A stretch of 64,000 nucleotides of DNA, taken from the NCBI RefSeq assembly GCF_001403735.1, contig NZ_CXPG01000022.1:39211-103210 (forward strand). The letters are read 5' to 3'. The translations under genes were made by a program, and so were the position numbers. The notes under the pieces were generated by a model, which searched no databases, was not told the origin of the DNA, and saw only the letters and a list, made by a program, of their open reading frames with translations. Below, one piece after another: positions 7,868 through 16,220 of this stretch; positions within the stretch are counted from its first letter, which is position 1, and each line of letters starts with the position of its first letter. This stretch comes from Jannaschia rubra. Lineage in GTDB: Bacteria; Pseudomonadota; Alphaproteobacteria; Rhodobacterales; Rhodobacteraceae.

Positions 7868-8194
7868 TCATGCACCACGCGGCGCAGCCAGGATGATCGC
7901 CGCGCCGACGAGGCAGATCATGGTGCCGATCAAATCCCACCTGTCCGGCCGTTGCCCCTCGGCCAGCCACATCCAGAGCACCGAAGCGGCAATGTAGACG
8001 CCGCCGTAGGCTGCGAAGGCGCGCCCCGCCGTCGCGGTCTCGACCTGAGCGAGCAGCCACCCGAAGATCGCGAGCGCGAGGAGGCCGGGCACCAGCCAGA
8101 GCGGCGAGGCGCCCAGGCGCCACCACGCCCAGATGGCGAAGCAGCCGGCGATCTCGGCCAGCGCGGCCAGTGGATATGCGATCGCCGCGGGCAT
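7868..8194 (-). CDS. YnfA family small membrane protein
   Basis: 108 residues, four membrane helices, with the conserved YnfA sequences [31 protein letters not shown] and [14 protein letters not shown]. YnfA proteins are small inner-membrane proteins related to SMR transporters; their physiological substrate is not settled. It is the last gene of the MerR-CDF2-YnfA operon. Confidence 0.9.
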   Translation of the reverse strand: MPAAIAYPLAALAEIAGCFAIWAWWRLGASPLWLVPGLLALAIFGWLLAQVETATAGRAFAAYGGVYIAASVLWMWLAEGQRPDRWDLIGTMICLVGAAIILAAPRGA

Positions 8195-8214
8195 GTCAGG
8201 CGCCGATCCGCGTC

Positions 8215-8829
8215 CTATGCATCCGGGCCGTCATGCACCGCCTTGTGGTGCTCGCCATGCGCGTCGCGCAGGATCTCGACGCCGCCCCACGCCGCGATCG
8301 CCGCCACCGCGACGCCGACCACGAGATCGGGCCAGTTGCCGCCGAGCCAGGCCACAAGCCCGCCCGCCACGAGGATGCCGAGATTGGCCACGAAGTCGTT
8401 GAGGCTGAACGTGTTGGCCGCGCGCACGTTCACGTCCGGGTCTTGGATGCGGCGCAGCAGGAGGACGCAGGCCAGGTTCACAGCCGCGGCGATCACTGCC
8501 ATCACGATCATCACCGGGCCGAGCGGGTCGGAGCCTTCGAGGAAGCGGCGTCCGGCGTCGAATAGTATCCCGATGGCGAAGAGGATGAGGAGGCCGCCCG
8601 ACACGTTCGCCGCGCCGCGCTTCCACCGGCCGGACCGGGACATCGCGAACAGGCTGAGGGCGTAGACGAAGGCGTCGGAAGTGTTGTCGAGCCCGTTGGC
8701 GATCAAGGCTGAGGAGTCGCCGAACGCACCGGTGCCGAAGAAGCCCAGTGCGATGGCGACGTTGAGGATGAGGACGATCCAGAGGATGCGCCGCTGCTGC
8801 GCGTTTTGCGGCCGGATCGCCTCGCTCAT
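8215..8829 (-). CDS. Short CDF-type cation transporter
   Basis: 204 residues, about six membrane segments and no cytoplasmic C-terminal domain. The start at 8829 (MSEAIRPQ) matches the copy in block B; an ATG at 8862 adds 11 unlikely residues. The usual His ligands are replaced: [11 protein letters not shown] in helix 2 (Asp48, Asp52) and [13 protein letters not shown] in helix 5, so metal specificity probably differs from the HxxxD exporter at 6111. Lies directly behind the MerR regulator. Confidence 0.8.
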   Translation of the reverse strand: MSEAIRPQNAQQRRILWIVLILNVAIALGFFGTGAFGDSSALIANGLDNTSDAFVYALSLFAMSRSGRWKRGAANVSGGLLILFAIGILFDAGRRFLEGSDPLGPVMIVMAVIAAAVNLACVLLLRRIQDPDVNVRAANTFSLNDFVANLGILVAGGLVAWLGGNWPDLVVGVAVAAIAAWGGVEILRDAHGEHHKAVHDGPDA

Positions 8830-8890
8830 GCCGATCCTCCCGGTTCGGGGGCGAACGGGCATGGGGCCGGGACCGTTCCAGAGGCGATCC

Positions 8891-9319
8891 TCACGCCCCG
8901 ATCTCCTCGTGCTGCGTCAGGCATTCGGAATGGTCCCGCAGGACCTCGAGGACCCGGCACTCAGCCACGCTGTCGCCGTCGCAGTCGTCCACCATGCGCT
9001 TGAGCTCCTTGCGCAGCGCCCGGAGCCGCTCGATGCGAAGCTCGACCTGCCGCAACTGCCGTCGCGCGATCGCGTCGGCATCGGCACAGGGACGCGAGGG
9101 GGCGTCGGAGAGATCCAGCAACTCGCGGATCGCGTCGAGCGGGAAGCCGAGCTGGCGGGAGTGTCGGATGAAGGCAAGGCGGTCGAGGTCGGCGTCGTGG
9201 TAGCGGCGCTGGCCGCCGGACGACCGGACCGGCTCGCGCATCAGGCCGATCTGCTCGTAGTAGCGGATCGTCTGGACCTTGGTCCCGGTCCGCTTCGACA
9301 GGGTTCCGATCGTGTGCAT
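8891..9319 (-). CDS. MerR-family regulator, ZntR/CadR/PbrR-like
   Basis: 142 residues: winged HTH (TKVQTIRYYEQIGLM), dimer helix, C-terminal metal loop. Cys78, Cys113 and Cys121 fall where ZntR-type sensors have their Zn/Cd/Pb ligands; Cys133 and His136 near the end may complete a CadR/PbrR-like site. It is divergent from the SCO operon at 9489 and has a dyad over its own promoter. It is the only regulator of this type in block A and probably controls all four dyads there. Confidence 0.88.
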   Translation of the reverse strand: MHTIGTLSKRTGTKVQTIRYYEQIGLMREPVRSSGGQRRYHDADLDRLAFIRHSRQLGFPLDAIRELLDLSDAPSRPCADADAIARRQLRQVELRIERLRALRKELKRMVDDCDGDSVAECRVLEVLRDHSECLTQHEEIGA

Positions 9320-9333
9320 GGCCGCCCCTACGT

Positions 9334-9348
9334 CTACACTCGCTGTAG
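9334..9348. promoter_or_regulatory. Operator at the regulator's own promoter
   Basis: CTACACTCGCTGTAG, an imperfect copy of the dyad seen at 7836 and inside 9428-9458, lies 15 bp upstream of the MerR-family start codon. It fits autoregulation. The -35 and -10 hexamers on the minus strand are weak. Confidence 0.6.
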
Positions 9349-9427
9349 GTTCTAGGCGGTCCGATACCCGGAGGCGAGGGCGGCTTCACGGTTTCGTGAC
9401 GCGATGCCGCACGGGGCGGATCGCCTC

Positions 9428-9458
9428 TTGAACCTCTACCCGCTGTAGGTCCTATCTC
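9428..9458 (+). promoter_or_regulatory. MerR-type promoter for the SCO-Dsb-PCuAC-M23 operon
   Basis: TTGAAC (9428-9433) and TATCTC (9453-9458) with exactly 19 bp between them, containing an ACCTCTACCCGCTGTAGGT dyad. Same arrangement at 45677-45707 in block B. Confidence 0.8.
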
Positions 9459-9488
9459 CGCGCCCGAGATGATACGTTCCCTGATCCG

Positions 9489-10082
9489 ATGAAGATGGCC
9501 CGGACCATCGCCTGGTCGCTGGTCGGCTTGGCCGTGCTCGCGTTCGGCGCGTCGTGGCTGTGGACGGACCGGCGCGGGGGCGGGCCGGGTGATCCGGCGT
9601 TCGCGGCCGCGTTCGAGCTGACGGATCACTCCGGCATGATCCGCACGCAGGAGGACTTCGCGGGCCGGTGGATGCTGGTCTTCTTCGGCTTCGCGAACTG
9701 CCCGGACGTCTGCCCCACGACCCTCGCGGAGGTCGCGGCCGTCATGGACGGCCTGGACGAGGATGCCGGCCGGGTCCAGCCGCTCTTCATCTCGATCGAT
9801 CCCGAACGGGACACGCCGACCGCGCTCGCGGCGTTCGTGCCGGCCTTCGGCGCGGACATCGTCGGGCTGACCGGCACGCCGGAGCAGATCGCGCGGACGG
9901 CGGACGGCTTCCACATCTACTACGAGAAGGTCGAGGAGGCCGCGGCGCCGGGCGGCTACACGATGGGCCATTCCTCACAGCTGTTCCTCTTTGGCCCGGA
10001 GGCAGGCTACGTCCGGTCCTGGCCCTACGGCACGCTGGCCGAGGAGATCCTCGCCGACTTGAAGGAGCACCTCGCGTCATGA
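9489..10082 (+). CDS. SCO1/SenC-family copper chaperone/thiol reductase (first of block A)
   Basis: 197 residues: N-terminal membrane anchor (about 8-26), then a thioredoxin fold facing the periplasm. Copper ligands Cys71 and Cys75 (FANCPDVCPTTL) and distal His161 (YTMGHSSQLF) are intact. SCO proteins deliver copper to the Cu-A centre of cytochrome oxidase or act as thiol-disulfide enzymes. First gene of a tightly packed operon; its stop overlaps the dsbB start (ATGA). Confidence 0.92.
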   Translation: MKMARTIAWSLVGLAVLAFGASWLWTDRRGGGPGDPAFAAAFELTDHSGMIRTQEDFAGRWMLVFFGFANCPDVCPTTLAEVAAVMDGLDEDAGRVQPLFISIDPERDTPTALAAFVPAFGADIVGLTGTPEQIARTADGFHIYYEKVEEAAAPGGYTMGHSSQLFLFGPEAGYVRSWPYGTLAEEILADLKEHLAS

Positions 10083-10504
10083 TCTCCAAGGTCGGAGGAG
10101 AGGCCGCGCTGGCGGCCGCCTGGACCGTCGCGCTCGTCGCGTCGCTGTCCGTCCTGTTCATCGGCGAGGTCCTGGGTCAGATGCCCTGCCTGCTCTGCTG
10201 GTATCAGCGCGCCTTCATGTTCCCGCTGGCGATCGTGCTGGGGCTCGGGCTGTGGTGGCGGGACGCGCGGGTCGGGCGCTACGGCATCGCGCTGGCCCTT
10301 GGCGGCGGGGCGGTCGCGCTCTGGCACATGGGGCTCTATGCCGGCCTCGTCCCCGAGCCGATCCAGCCCTGCACCGCGACCGGCCCGTCCTGCACCGACG
10401 AGAATCAGCTGGTCCTCGGCATTCCCATCCCCCTCCTGTCGCTGATCGCCTTCGCGCTCGTCGCAGGCCTTTCGGCGCTTTCCCTCAAGGAGACTCGTTC
10501 ATGA
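10079..10504 (+). CDS. dsbB: DsbB disulfide bond formation protein
   Basis: 141 residues, four membrane helices. Both redox pairs of DsbB are present: Cys37/Cys40 (MPCLLCWYQR) and Cys98/Cys105 in the second periplasmic loop (QPCTATGPSC). It re-oxidises a DsbA-type partner and passes electrons to quinone. It overlaps the SCO gene upstream and the DsbA-like gene downstream by 4 bp, so the three are probably a working set. Confidence 0.93.
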   Translation: MISKVGGEAALAAAWTVALVASLSVLFIGEVLGQMPCLLCWYQRAFMFPLAIVLGLGLWWRDARVGRYGIALALGGGAVALWHMGLYAGLVPEPIQPCTATGPSCTDENQLVLGIPIPLLSLIAFALVAGLSALSLKETRS

Positions 10505-11160
10505 ACCGCAGACCCCTGATCCTGGGCGTCCTCGTCGTCGCCCTCGCGGCTTTCGTCGCTGCGGCCTGGTACGCCACCCGGCCCGCCCCGGTGGTCGCCG
10601 CCGCATCCGTCCCGGCCGAGCAGGCGGAGGCGCTGCTGCGTCCCCACGCACCGATCCTCGGGCCCCAAGACGCGCCAGTCACCATCGTCGAGTTCTTCGA
10701 CCCGGCCTGCGAGGCGTGCCGCGCGTTCCACCCCATCGTGAAGGACATCATGGCCGAGCACGGCGACGCGGTGCGGGTGGCGATACGCTACACGCCGTTC
10801 CACGGCGAGGCCTCCGAGGAGGCGATCCGTGTTCTGGAGGCGGCCCGGATGCAGGGCGTCTACGAGCCCGTGCTGGAAGCCGTGCTGCGCGAGCAGCCCC
10901 GATGGGCATCGCATGGCGCGCCGAACGCGGACCTGGTGCTCGACATTGCCGCCTCCGCGGGCCTCGACCCCGAGCTCGCGCGCGATCAGATGCGGGCGCC
11001 GGACGTCGTGGGCATCCTCAACCAAGACCGTGCCGACGTCGAGACCGTGGGCATCCGCGGGACGCCGACCTTCTTCGTCAACGGCAAGCCGGTGGAGCCG
11101 TTCGGCGAGGCCACGCTGCGCGCGCTGGTCGCGGCCGAGGTCGCGGCGGCCGGGTCCTGA
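10501..11160 (+). CDS. DsbA-family thiol-disulfide oxidoreductase
   Basis: 219 residues with an N-terminal membrane segment (about 5-24) that anchors or exports it. Active site Cys70-Glu-Ala-Cys73 (FFDPACEACRAFHP) and cis-proline loop RGTPTFFVNGKPV define a DsbA/DsbG-like thioredoxin fold with the inserted helical domain. Adjacent dsbB is the probable electron acceptor. CxxC with Glu-Ala is unusual compared with the CPHC of DsbA, so its redox potential may differ. Confidence 0.9.
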   Translation: MNRRPLILGVLVVALAAFVAAAWYATRPAPVVAAASVPAEQAEALLRPHAPILGPQDAPVTIVEFFDPACEACRAFHPIVKDIMAEHGDAVRVAIRYTPFHGEASEEAIRVLEAARMQGVYEPVLEAVLREQPRWASHGAPNADLVLDIAASAGLDPELARDQMRAPDVVGILNQDRADVETVGIRGTPTFFVNGKPVEPFGEATLRALVAAEVAAAGS

Positions 11161-11191
11161 TCGCGTGGGTAGGGTGCGAGGAGGAGTCCGC

Positions 11192-11653
11192 ATGAACCGG
11201 ATAGCCATGGCCGCGCTGGCGGCTCTGACGGCGGCCGCGGGCCTGGGCCCGGCGCAGGCCGGTTCGGAGGACGTCGTGGTCGAGAACGCCTGGGCCCGCG
11301 CCACCATCGGCACGGCCCGTCCGGGCGCCGCCTACCTGACGCTTCGCAACGCGGGCGATGCGACCCTGACGCTGACGGGCGTCGCCGCGTCAGCCGCCGC
11401 GCGCGCCGAGATCCATCGCAGCGTTACGGACGAGAAGGGCGTCAGCTCCATGATGCCGGCGGGCGAAATCGCGGTCGGCCCTGGGACAAGCGTCGCGCTG
11501 GAGCCCGGCGGACTGCACGTGATGCTGATGGGCTTGAGAAGCCCCTTGGACGAGGGCGACGGGTTCGAGCTGACGCTGACGTTCTCGGACGGCGGCGAGG
11601 TGGCGGTTCCCGTCGCCGTGCTCGGCATCGCCGCGCGCGGGCCCGGGGGCTGA
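11192..11653 (+). CDS. PCu(A)C periplasmic copper chaperone
   Basis: 153 residues, signal peptide ending near AQA-GSE (residues 1-23). The Cu(I) motif is complete: His75, Met87, His109, Met111, with Met113 (GLHVMLMGL), giving the family pattern of 21 residues between Met and the HxM pair. PCu(A)C proteins hand Cu(I) to SCO proteins or Cu-A. It follows a GAGGAGG ribosome-binding site and is directly joined to a second SCO gene. Confidence 0.92.
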   Translation: MNRIAMAALAALTAAAGLGPAQAGSEDVVVENAWARATIGTARPGAAYLTLRNAGDATLTLTGVAASAAARAEIHRSVTDEKGVSSMMPAGEIAVGPGTSVALEPGGLHVMLMGLRSPLDEGDGFELTLTFSDGGEVAVPVAVLGIAARGPGG

Positions 11654-12282
11654 TGCGGCGCAGGACGATCCTCGGCACCGGCGCGGGCGGCGTCGCCGCG
11701 CTCGGGCTGACGCTGCTGGCGGGGTGGTGGCAGGTGGACGGACCCGGCGCGCCCGATGCCGCCGGGGATCCGTTGCCCCTGCCGCTCACGGCGATGGCGT
11801 TCGACCTCGTGGACCATGAGGGACGCCCCGTCGGTCCCGAGACGCTGGTCGGGCGCCCGACGCTCCTGTTCTTCGGCTTCACCTGGTGCCCCGATGTCTG
11901 TCCCACGACGCTGGCCGACATCTCGGGCTGGCTGGACGACCTGGGCGACGAGGCCCGCGACATGAACGTCGTCCTGGTCTCGGTAGACTCGGAACGGGAT
12001 ACGCCGGAGGTGCTTGCGGAGTATGTCGGCTACTTCCACCCGGCGATCCGCGGCTGGACCGGGCCGCCGCGAGAAGTTAGCCGGGCGCTCGACGGCTTCC
12101 GGGCGCGGGCCGAGAAGGTTCCGTCCGGGGACGGCGACTACACGATGAACCACACCGCGGGCGTCTTCCTGTTCGACGCGGCGGGCCGGTTCGTGAGCGT
12201 CATCGACTATCACGAGCCGAGGGAGTTCGCAGTGCCGAAGATACGGCGCGCGTTGAGGCGGAACACAGAGGGGCAGACATGA
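11653..12282 (+). CDS. SCO1/SenC-family protein (second of block A)
   Basis: 209 residues. N-terminal RRR and a hydrophobic stretch (about 9-24) suggest export or anchoring. Copper ligands Cys79 and Cys83 (FTWCPDVCPTTL) and the distal His in YTMNHTAGVF are present. Its ATG shares a base with the PCu(A)C stop (TGATG), so chaperone and SCO are made together. It overlaps the next gene by 4 bp. Confidence 0.9.
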   Translation: MRRRTILGTGAGGVAALGLTLLAGWWQVDGPGAPDAAGDPLPLPLTAMAFDLVDHEGRPVGPETLVGRPTLLFFGFTWCPDVCPTTLADISGWLDDLGDEARDMNVVLVSVDSERDTPEVLAEYVGYFHPAIRGWTGPPREVSRALDGFRARAEKVPSGDGDYTMNHTAGVFLFDAAGRFVSVIDYHEPREFAVPKIRRALRRNTEGQT

Positions 12283-13646
12283 GATTGAGATACTTGGCCG
12301 CGGGGCTGACCGTGGCGGGCGGCGCGTCGATGGCGGCGGTCGGTATAGCTTCGTTTGGAAAGGAGCCCGTCCCCGCGGCACTGGCCGCGGCGGCCGCTTG
12401 GCAACCCGAGATGCCGAGGCTTACGCCGCCGGAGACGCTCGCGCTGGACCTCGTCGCCCTGCCCTCGGACCTCCCGCCGGATGTCCGCCCCCCGGTCGTC
12501 CTGGCCGCGGCCGCCGCCCCCGCGCCGGTGCTGGAGGTCGAGCCCCCGCTGCCGACCTGGTCGCGCGAGGTCGCGCCGGGCGAGACGCTCGACGCGGTGC
12601 TGGCGGAAGCCGGCCTCGCCGCGGCGGACCGGGCGGAGGTCGCGCTCGCCTTGGGCGCGGAGTACGACCTGCGGCGGCTGCGTCCGGGTCACGGGGTCGA
12701 CGTGGCCATGACGCCGGAAGGCGGGCCCCGTGCCGTCACCCTTCGCGTCGACGACGGCGTGCGGATCGAGGCGCTGTTCGGCTCGCGGCCGGTGGTCCGG
12801 GTGACAACCCCCGAGCCCGAAATCGTGTCCCTGGCCGGCGAGACGCGCGTCGAGTCCTCGCTCTTCATGGCGCTGGACGCCGCCGACATGCCCGCCCGCT
12901 TCGCCGTCGACCTCGCGCAGATGCTGGGCGGCGCGGTGGATTTCCGTCGCGACCTGGGCGGCGGCGAAACGCTGCGCGTGATGTGGCGCGAGGCGCGGGT
13001 CGGGGACGACCTCGTGGGCCAGCCCGAGATCGCCTTCGCGGCGCTCGACCTCGGCGACGCGCTCTACGAGGTGGCCTGGCCCGAGGACGGGACAGGTCGC
13101 GCGACGATCTACCTCGACGGCGAGGTGCAGCGCGTCTTCGCCCAGCCCGTGGAGGGCGCGCGGCTCAGTTCGGTCTTCGGCCGCCGGGTCCACCCGGTCT
13201 TCGGCAACGTACGGATGCATACGGGCGTCGACTTCGCCGCCGCGCGCGGTACGCCGGTTCGCGCCACCGCGCCGGGCCGCGTTTCCTTCGTCGGCTGGCG
13301 CGGCGGCTACGGACGCGTCGTCGAGATCGCCCACGGCCCCGAGACCATGACGCGCTACGCGCATCTGAGCGCGGTGCCCGACGGGCTGGCCGAAGGGCAG
13401 CGCGTGGCGGCCGGGGACATGATCGGCCGCGTCGGCGCGACCGGGACGGCCACGGGGCCGAACCTGCATTACGAGGTGCGGGTGGACGGACAGCCGACCG
13501 ATCCGCTGTCGGACGAGCGGCTGGCGGAAGCGGCCGAGCACGACGGGCAGGGCGACGTGGCACTCGAGCGGCTGGCGGAAGCGCGCGCCACGCTCGAGGA
13601 CGCGCTCACCGATGCGTCGCCCGATGATCCGAACGAAAGGCTTTGA
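12279..13646 (+). CDS. M23-family peptidoglycan endopeptidase-like protein
   Basis: 455 residues: signal/anchor segment, a 250-residue region with an OapA/LysM-like part (WSREVAPGETLDAVLAEAGL), then a C-terminal LytM domain. Zinc ligands are visible as His314 and Asp318 (HTGVDFAAARGTPV) and His397 (GPNLHYEV), with YAHLS between. Such proteins cut peptidoglycan cross-bridges in the periplasm. That it belongs to a metal-induced operon points to wall remodelling under metal stress (inference). Confidence 0.88.
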   Translation: MRLRYLAAGLTVAGGASMAAVGIASFGKEPVPAALAAAAAWQPEMPRLTPPETLALDLVALPSDLPPDVRPPVVLAAAAAPAPVLEVEPPLPTWSREVAPGETLDAVLAEAGLAAADRAEVALALGAEYDLRRLRPGHGVDVAMTPEGGPRAVTLRVDDGVRIEALFGSRPVVRVTTPEPEIVSLAGETRVESSLFMALDAADMPARFAVDLAQMLGGAVDFRRDLGGGETLRVMWREARVGDDLVGQPEIAFAALDLGDALYEVAWPEDGTGRATIYLDGEVQRVFAQPVEGARLSSVFGRRVHPVFGNVRMHTGVDFAAARGTPVRATAPGRVSFVGWRGGYGRVVEIAHGPETMTRYAHLSAVPDGLAEGQRVAAGDMIGRVGATGTATGPNLHYEVRVDGQPTDPLSDERLAEAAEHDGQGDVALERLAEARATLEDALTDASPDDPNERL

Positions 13647-13649
13647 ACC

Positions 13650-13997
13650 ATGGAACCATGTCACTCGAAGATCGCGCCGAAGAGGCCCGCGCATCCCCTA
13701 GGCCCCGCCCTGCGGCGAACGGGCAGGGGGGCGCTCCTGACGGGCGCCCTGCTGACGCTCGGAGCCTGTGCGGTTCCGCCCGGAACGGAGAGAGCGCCGG
13801 AGCAGGGCATCTCGCCCGAAGCAATGGAGCAGATCGCCGCCCTGGCGGCCCCGTATCAGGATCTGAGCACCGTCGAACGGCGACCCGGCGACGGGTGCTA
13901 CTGGTACCGCCATGTCGGGCCGGTCGAGACGACGATGCTCCCGCTGCGAACGCCCGAGGGAAATCCGATCTGCTCCGGGACGTCGGCCGGATCATGA
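13650..13997 (+). CDS. Small lipoprotein of unknown function
   Basis: 115 residues. A basic N-terminal region of about 26 residues is followed by a hydrophobic segment and a lipobox (LLTLGAC, Cys40), so the mature protein would be a lipid-anchored domain of about 75 residues with one further Cys pair (GCYWY...ICSG). It starts 3 bp after the M23 gene. Not recognised as a named family; the block B copy is similar (118 residues). It is an obvious client for the LspA/Lnt pair encoded nearby. Confidence 0.7.
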   Translation: MEPCHSKIAPKRPAHPLGPALRRTGRGALLTGALLTLGACAVPPGTERAPEQGISPEAMEQIAALAAPYQDLSTVERRPGDGCYWYRHVGPVETTMLPLRTPEGNPICSGTSAGS

Positions 13998-14080
13998 GGA
14001 CGCGACGTCGTGGCCGTCCGACCGTCGCCATTCCGGCGGCCCGCTGGGCAGCGGCCCGGCAGGGCGGGATCACAAGACCG

Positions 14081-14752
14081 TCAGCTGTGCGCCACCGACG
14101 GCCCGTCGCCCGCAGGCTTGTAGAGGAAGGCCGTCACCCCGGTCTCGACCCGGTCGTAGAGGTCGTTGATGTGAGGCATGACCATCCTCACGCAGCCCGA
14201 GCTGGCGCGGGAGCCGATCGAGCCCGGCGACGGCGTGCCGTGGATGCGCAGATAGGTGTCGCGGCCGCCTTCGAAAAGGTAGAGCGCGCGCGAACCGAGC
14301 GCGTTCTCGGGGCCCGGCTCCATCCCGTCCTCGTACTGCGCGTAGGCCTCGGGCTCGCGCCGGATCATGTCCTGCGTGGGCGTCCAATGCGGCCACCGCA
14401 CCTTGCGGCCGATCCGGTAGGTGCCCGGCTCGTAGAGGCCGTCCCGCCCGATGGCCACGCCGTAGCGCATGGCGGTGCCGCCCTCCTCGATGTGGTAGAG
14501 GTAGCGCGCGGTGGCGTCGACGTGGATGTCGCCGGGCACCAGGCCGGGCCGCGCCGCGACCCGCTGCGGCAGGAGGCGCGGGTGCAGGCCCCAGGGATTG
14601 GTCGCGGCCGGATCGTAGCCCGGCGGCGTGACCTGCGCATCCCAGGCTGCCTTCTGCGCGTCCGTGGGCCAGCTGCTCGCGAGGGCCGGGCCTGTGGCCG
14701 CGGTCGAGAGCAGGGCGGAGGCCGTCGCGATGAAATGGCGTCTGGTCAGCAT
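14081..14752 (-). CDS. L,D-transpeptidase (YkuD domain), first of block A
   Basis: 223 residues from the ATG at 14752 (a TTG 21 bases upstream is less likely and is not in the paralogue). Starts LTRRHFIAT, a possible twin-arginine-like signal. Catalytic motif His171 (RIHGTPSPGSIG) ... SRASSGCVRM with Cys187. These enzymes make 3-3 peptidoglycan cross-links or attach lipoproteins to the wall. Convergent with the M23/lipoprotein operon. Confidence 0.9.
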   Translation of the reverse strand: MLTRRHFIATASALLSTAATGPALASSWPTDAQKAAWDAQVTPPGYDPAATNPWGLHPRLLPQRVAARPGLVPGDIHVDATARYLYHIEEGGTAMRYGVAIGRDGLYEPGTYRIGRKVRWPHWTPTQDMIRREPEAYAQYEDGMEPGPENALGSRALYLFEGGRDTYLRIHGTPSPGSIGSRASSGCVRMVMPHINDLYDRVETGVTAFLYKPAGDGPSVAHS

Positions 14753-14958
14753 GGGATCGGCCTTTTTCTTCAAGATTTCGCCTCCGCGCTACACGGTGGT
14801 GGCTCGTCTTTCAAACCGGCGGCGGCGGGCCAGGGTTCCGGCGCGGGCCGCCGGGGAGCGTCGGGGCTGGGGAAGTCGGCCCGCGATCTTTACCCGGCCT
14901 CGCATGGCCGGGCCGTGAGCGGCGCCGGGCCGTCCATCCCGGCATCGGTGGGGCGGCG

Positions 14959-15741
14959 ATGACCGAACTGTCCCCCGTCATGCTGGGCCTTCTCGGCAGC
15001 CTCGCCGCCGGCTCCATGACGGCCGTCGGGGCGGTGCCGGTCCTGTTCGGCCGGCTCCCGTCGCGCGCCACGCGGGACATGGCGCTCGGCTTCGCGGCGG
15101 GCGTGATGCTGGCCGCGTCCTTCTTCTCGCTCATCATTCCCGCGCTCGATGCGGCCGAGCCGATGTTCGAGAACGGCGCGATGCCCGCCGCCGTGGTCTG
15201 CGTCTCGATCCTGCTGGGCATGGGCGCGGTCGCGCTGATGAACGAGCGCCTGCCGCACGAGCATTTCACCTCGGGGCGCGAGGGTCCCGAGGCCGCCTCG
15301 CTCAGGCGCGTCTGGCTCTTCATCATCGCCATCACCATCCACAACTTCCCCGAGGGCCTTGCCGTGGGCGTCGGCTTCGGAGCCGACGGGATGTCGGGCG
15401 GCCTGCCGCTCGCCATCGGCATCGGGTTGCAGAACGCCCCCGAGGGGCTGGCGGTGGCCGTCTCGCTGCTGGGCGAAGGGTACTCGAAGGTCCGGGCCTG
15501 GGGCATCGCAGCGCTGACCGGCATGGTCGAGCCCCTGGGCGGCCTTCTCGGCGCAGGCGTCGTCACGCTGTCCCAGCCGCTCCTGCCCTGGGGCCTCGCC
15601 TTCGCGGCGGGCGCGATGCTCTACGTCATCAGCCACGAGATCATCCCCGAGACGCACCGCAGCGGCCATCAGAACCGCGCGACGCTGGGGCTCGCCGTGG
15701 GCCTCGTCATCATGCTGTTCCTCGACGTGTGGCTGGGATGA
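14959..15741 (+). CDS. ZIP-family metal transporter (GufA/ZupT-like)
   Basis: 260 residues, eight membrane helices. Metal-site motifs HNFPEGLA (His128, Glu132) in helix 4 and QNAPEG (158-163) in helix 5, plus a short His loop (LPHEHF) between helices 3 and 4. ZIP proteins move Zn, Fe or Mn into the cytoplasm, the opposite direction to the exporters in this block; a replacement-uptake role or broad divalent selectivity is possible. First gene of a ZIP-lspA-lnt operon with 4-bp overlaps. Confidence 0.9.
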   Translation: MTELSPVMLGLLGSLAAGSMTAVGAVPVLFGRLPSRATRDMALGFAAGVMLAASFFSLIIPALDAAEPMFENGAMPAAVVCVSILLGMGAVALMNERLPHEHFTSGREGPEAASLRRVWLFIIAITIHNFPEGLAVGVGFGADGMSGGLPLAIGIGLQNAPEGLAVAVSLLGEGYSKVRAWGIAALTGMVEPLGGLLGAGVVTLSQPLLPWGLAFAAGAMLYVISHEIIPETHRSGHQNRATLGLAVGLVIMLFLDVWLG

Positions 15742-16220
15742 GCGAGATGGCGATGCGACGTCGGAACCTTGCCCTGGGCGGCGGCGCGCTGCTGGCCGCC
15801 CTCATTGCCGATCGGGCGAGCAAGGCGCTGGTCGTCGCGGAGGCCGCGCGTCTCGCGGGCGGCGTGCCGGTCCTGCCCGGATTCGACCTCGTGTTCGGGC
15901 GCAACTCCGGCGTGACCTTCGGCCTCTTCGGCGAGGTGCCCTGGTGGGGGCTCGCCCTCGTCGCGGCCGCGATCTGCGCGTGGCTTCTGCGGATCATGGT
16001 CGCGGCTCCGACGCGCAGCGAGGCCGTCGCCGCCGGGATGATCGTGGGCGGCGCGCTCGGCAACGTCGTGGACCGCATCCGCTTCGGCGCGGTCACCGAC
16101 TTCCTCGATTTCCATGCCGGGGCCTGGCACTGGCCGGCCTTCAACCTCGCCGACGTGGCGGTGGTGTGCGGCGCGGCGCTGCTGGTCCTGCGCCCGCTTA
16201 TGGGCCGCCGCGCCGCATGA
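15738..16220 (+). CDS. lspA: LspA lipoprotein signal peptidase (block A)
   Basis: 160 residues, four membrane helices. Conserved boxes are all present: NSGVTFGLF, GGALGNVVDRIRFGAVTDFLDF with the first catalytic Asp, and FNLADVAVV with the second. LspA removes signal peptides from prolipoproteins at the inner membrane. The ATG at 15738 overlaps the ZIP stop and its stop overlaps the lnt start, giving one coupled unit. The block B copy is broken. Confidence 0.93.
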   Translation: MSEMAMRRRNLALGGGALLAALIADRASKALVVAEAARLAGGVPVLPGFDLVFGRNSGVTFGLFGEVPWWGLALVAAAICAWLLRIMVAAPTRSEAVAAGMIVGGALGNVVDRIRFGAVTDFLDFHAGAWHWPAFNLADVAVVCGAALLVLRPLMGRRAA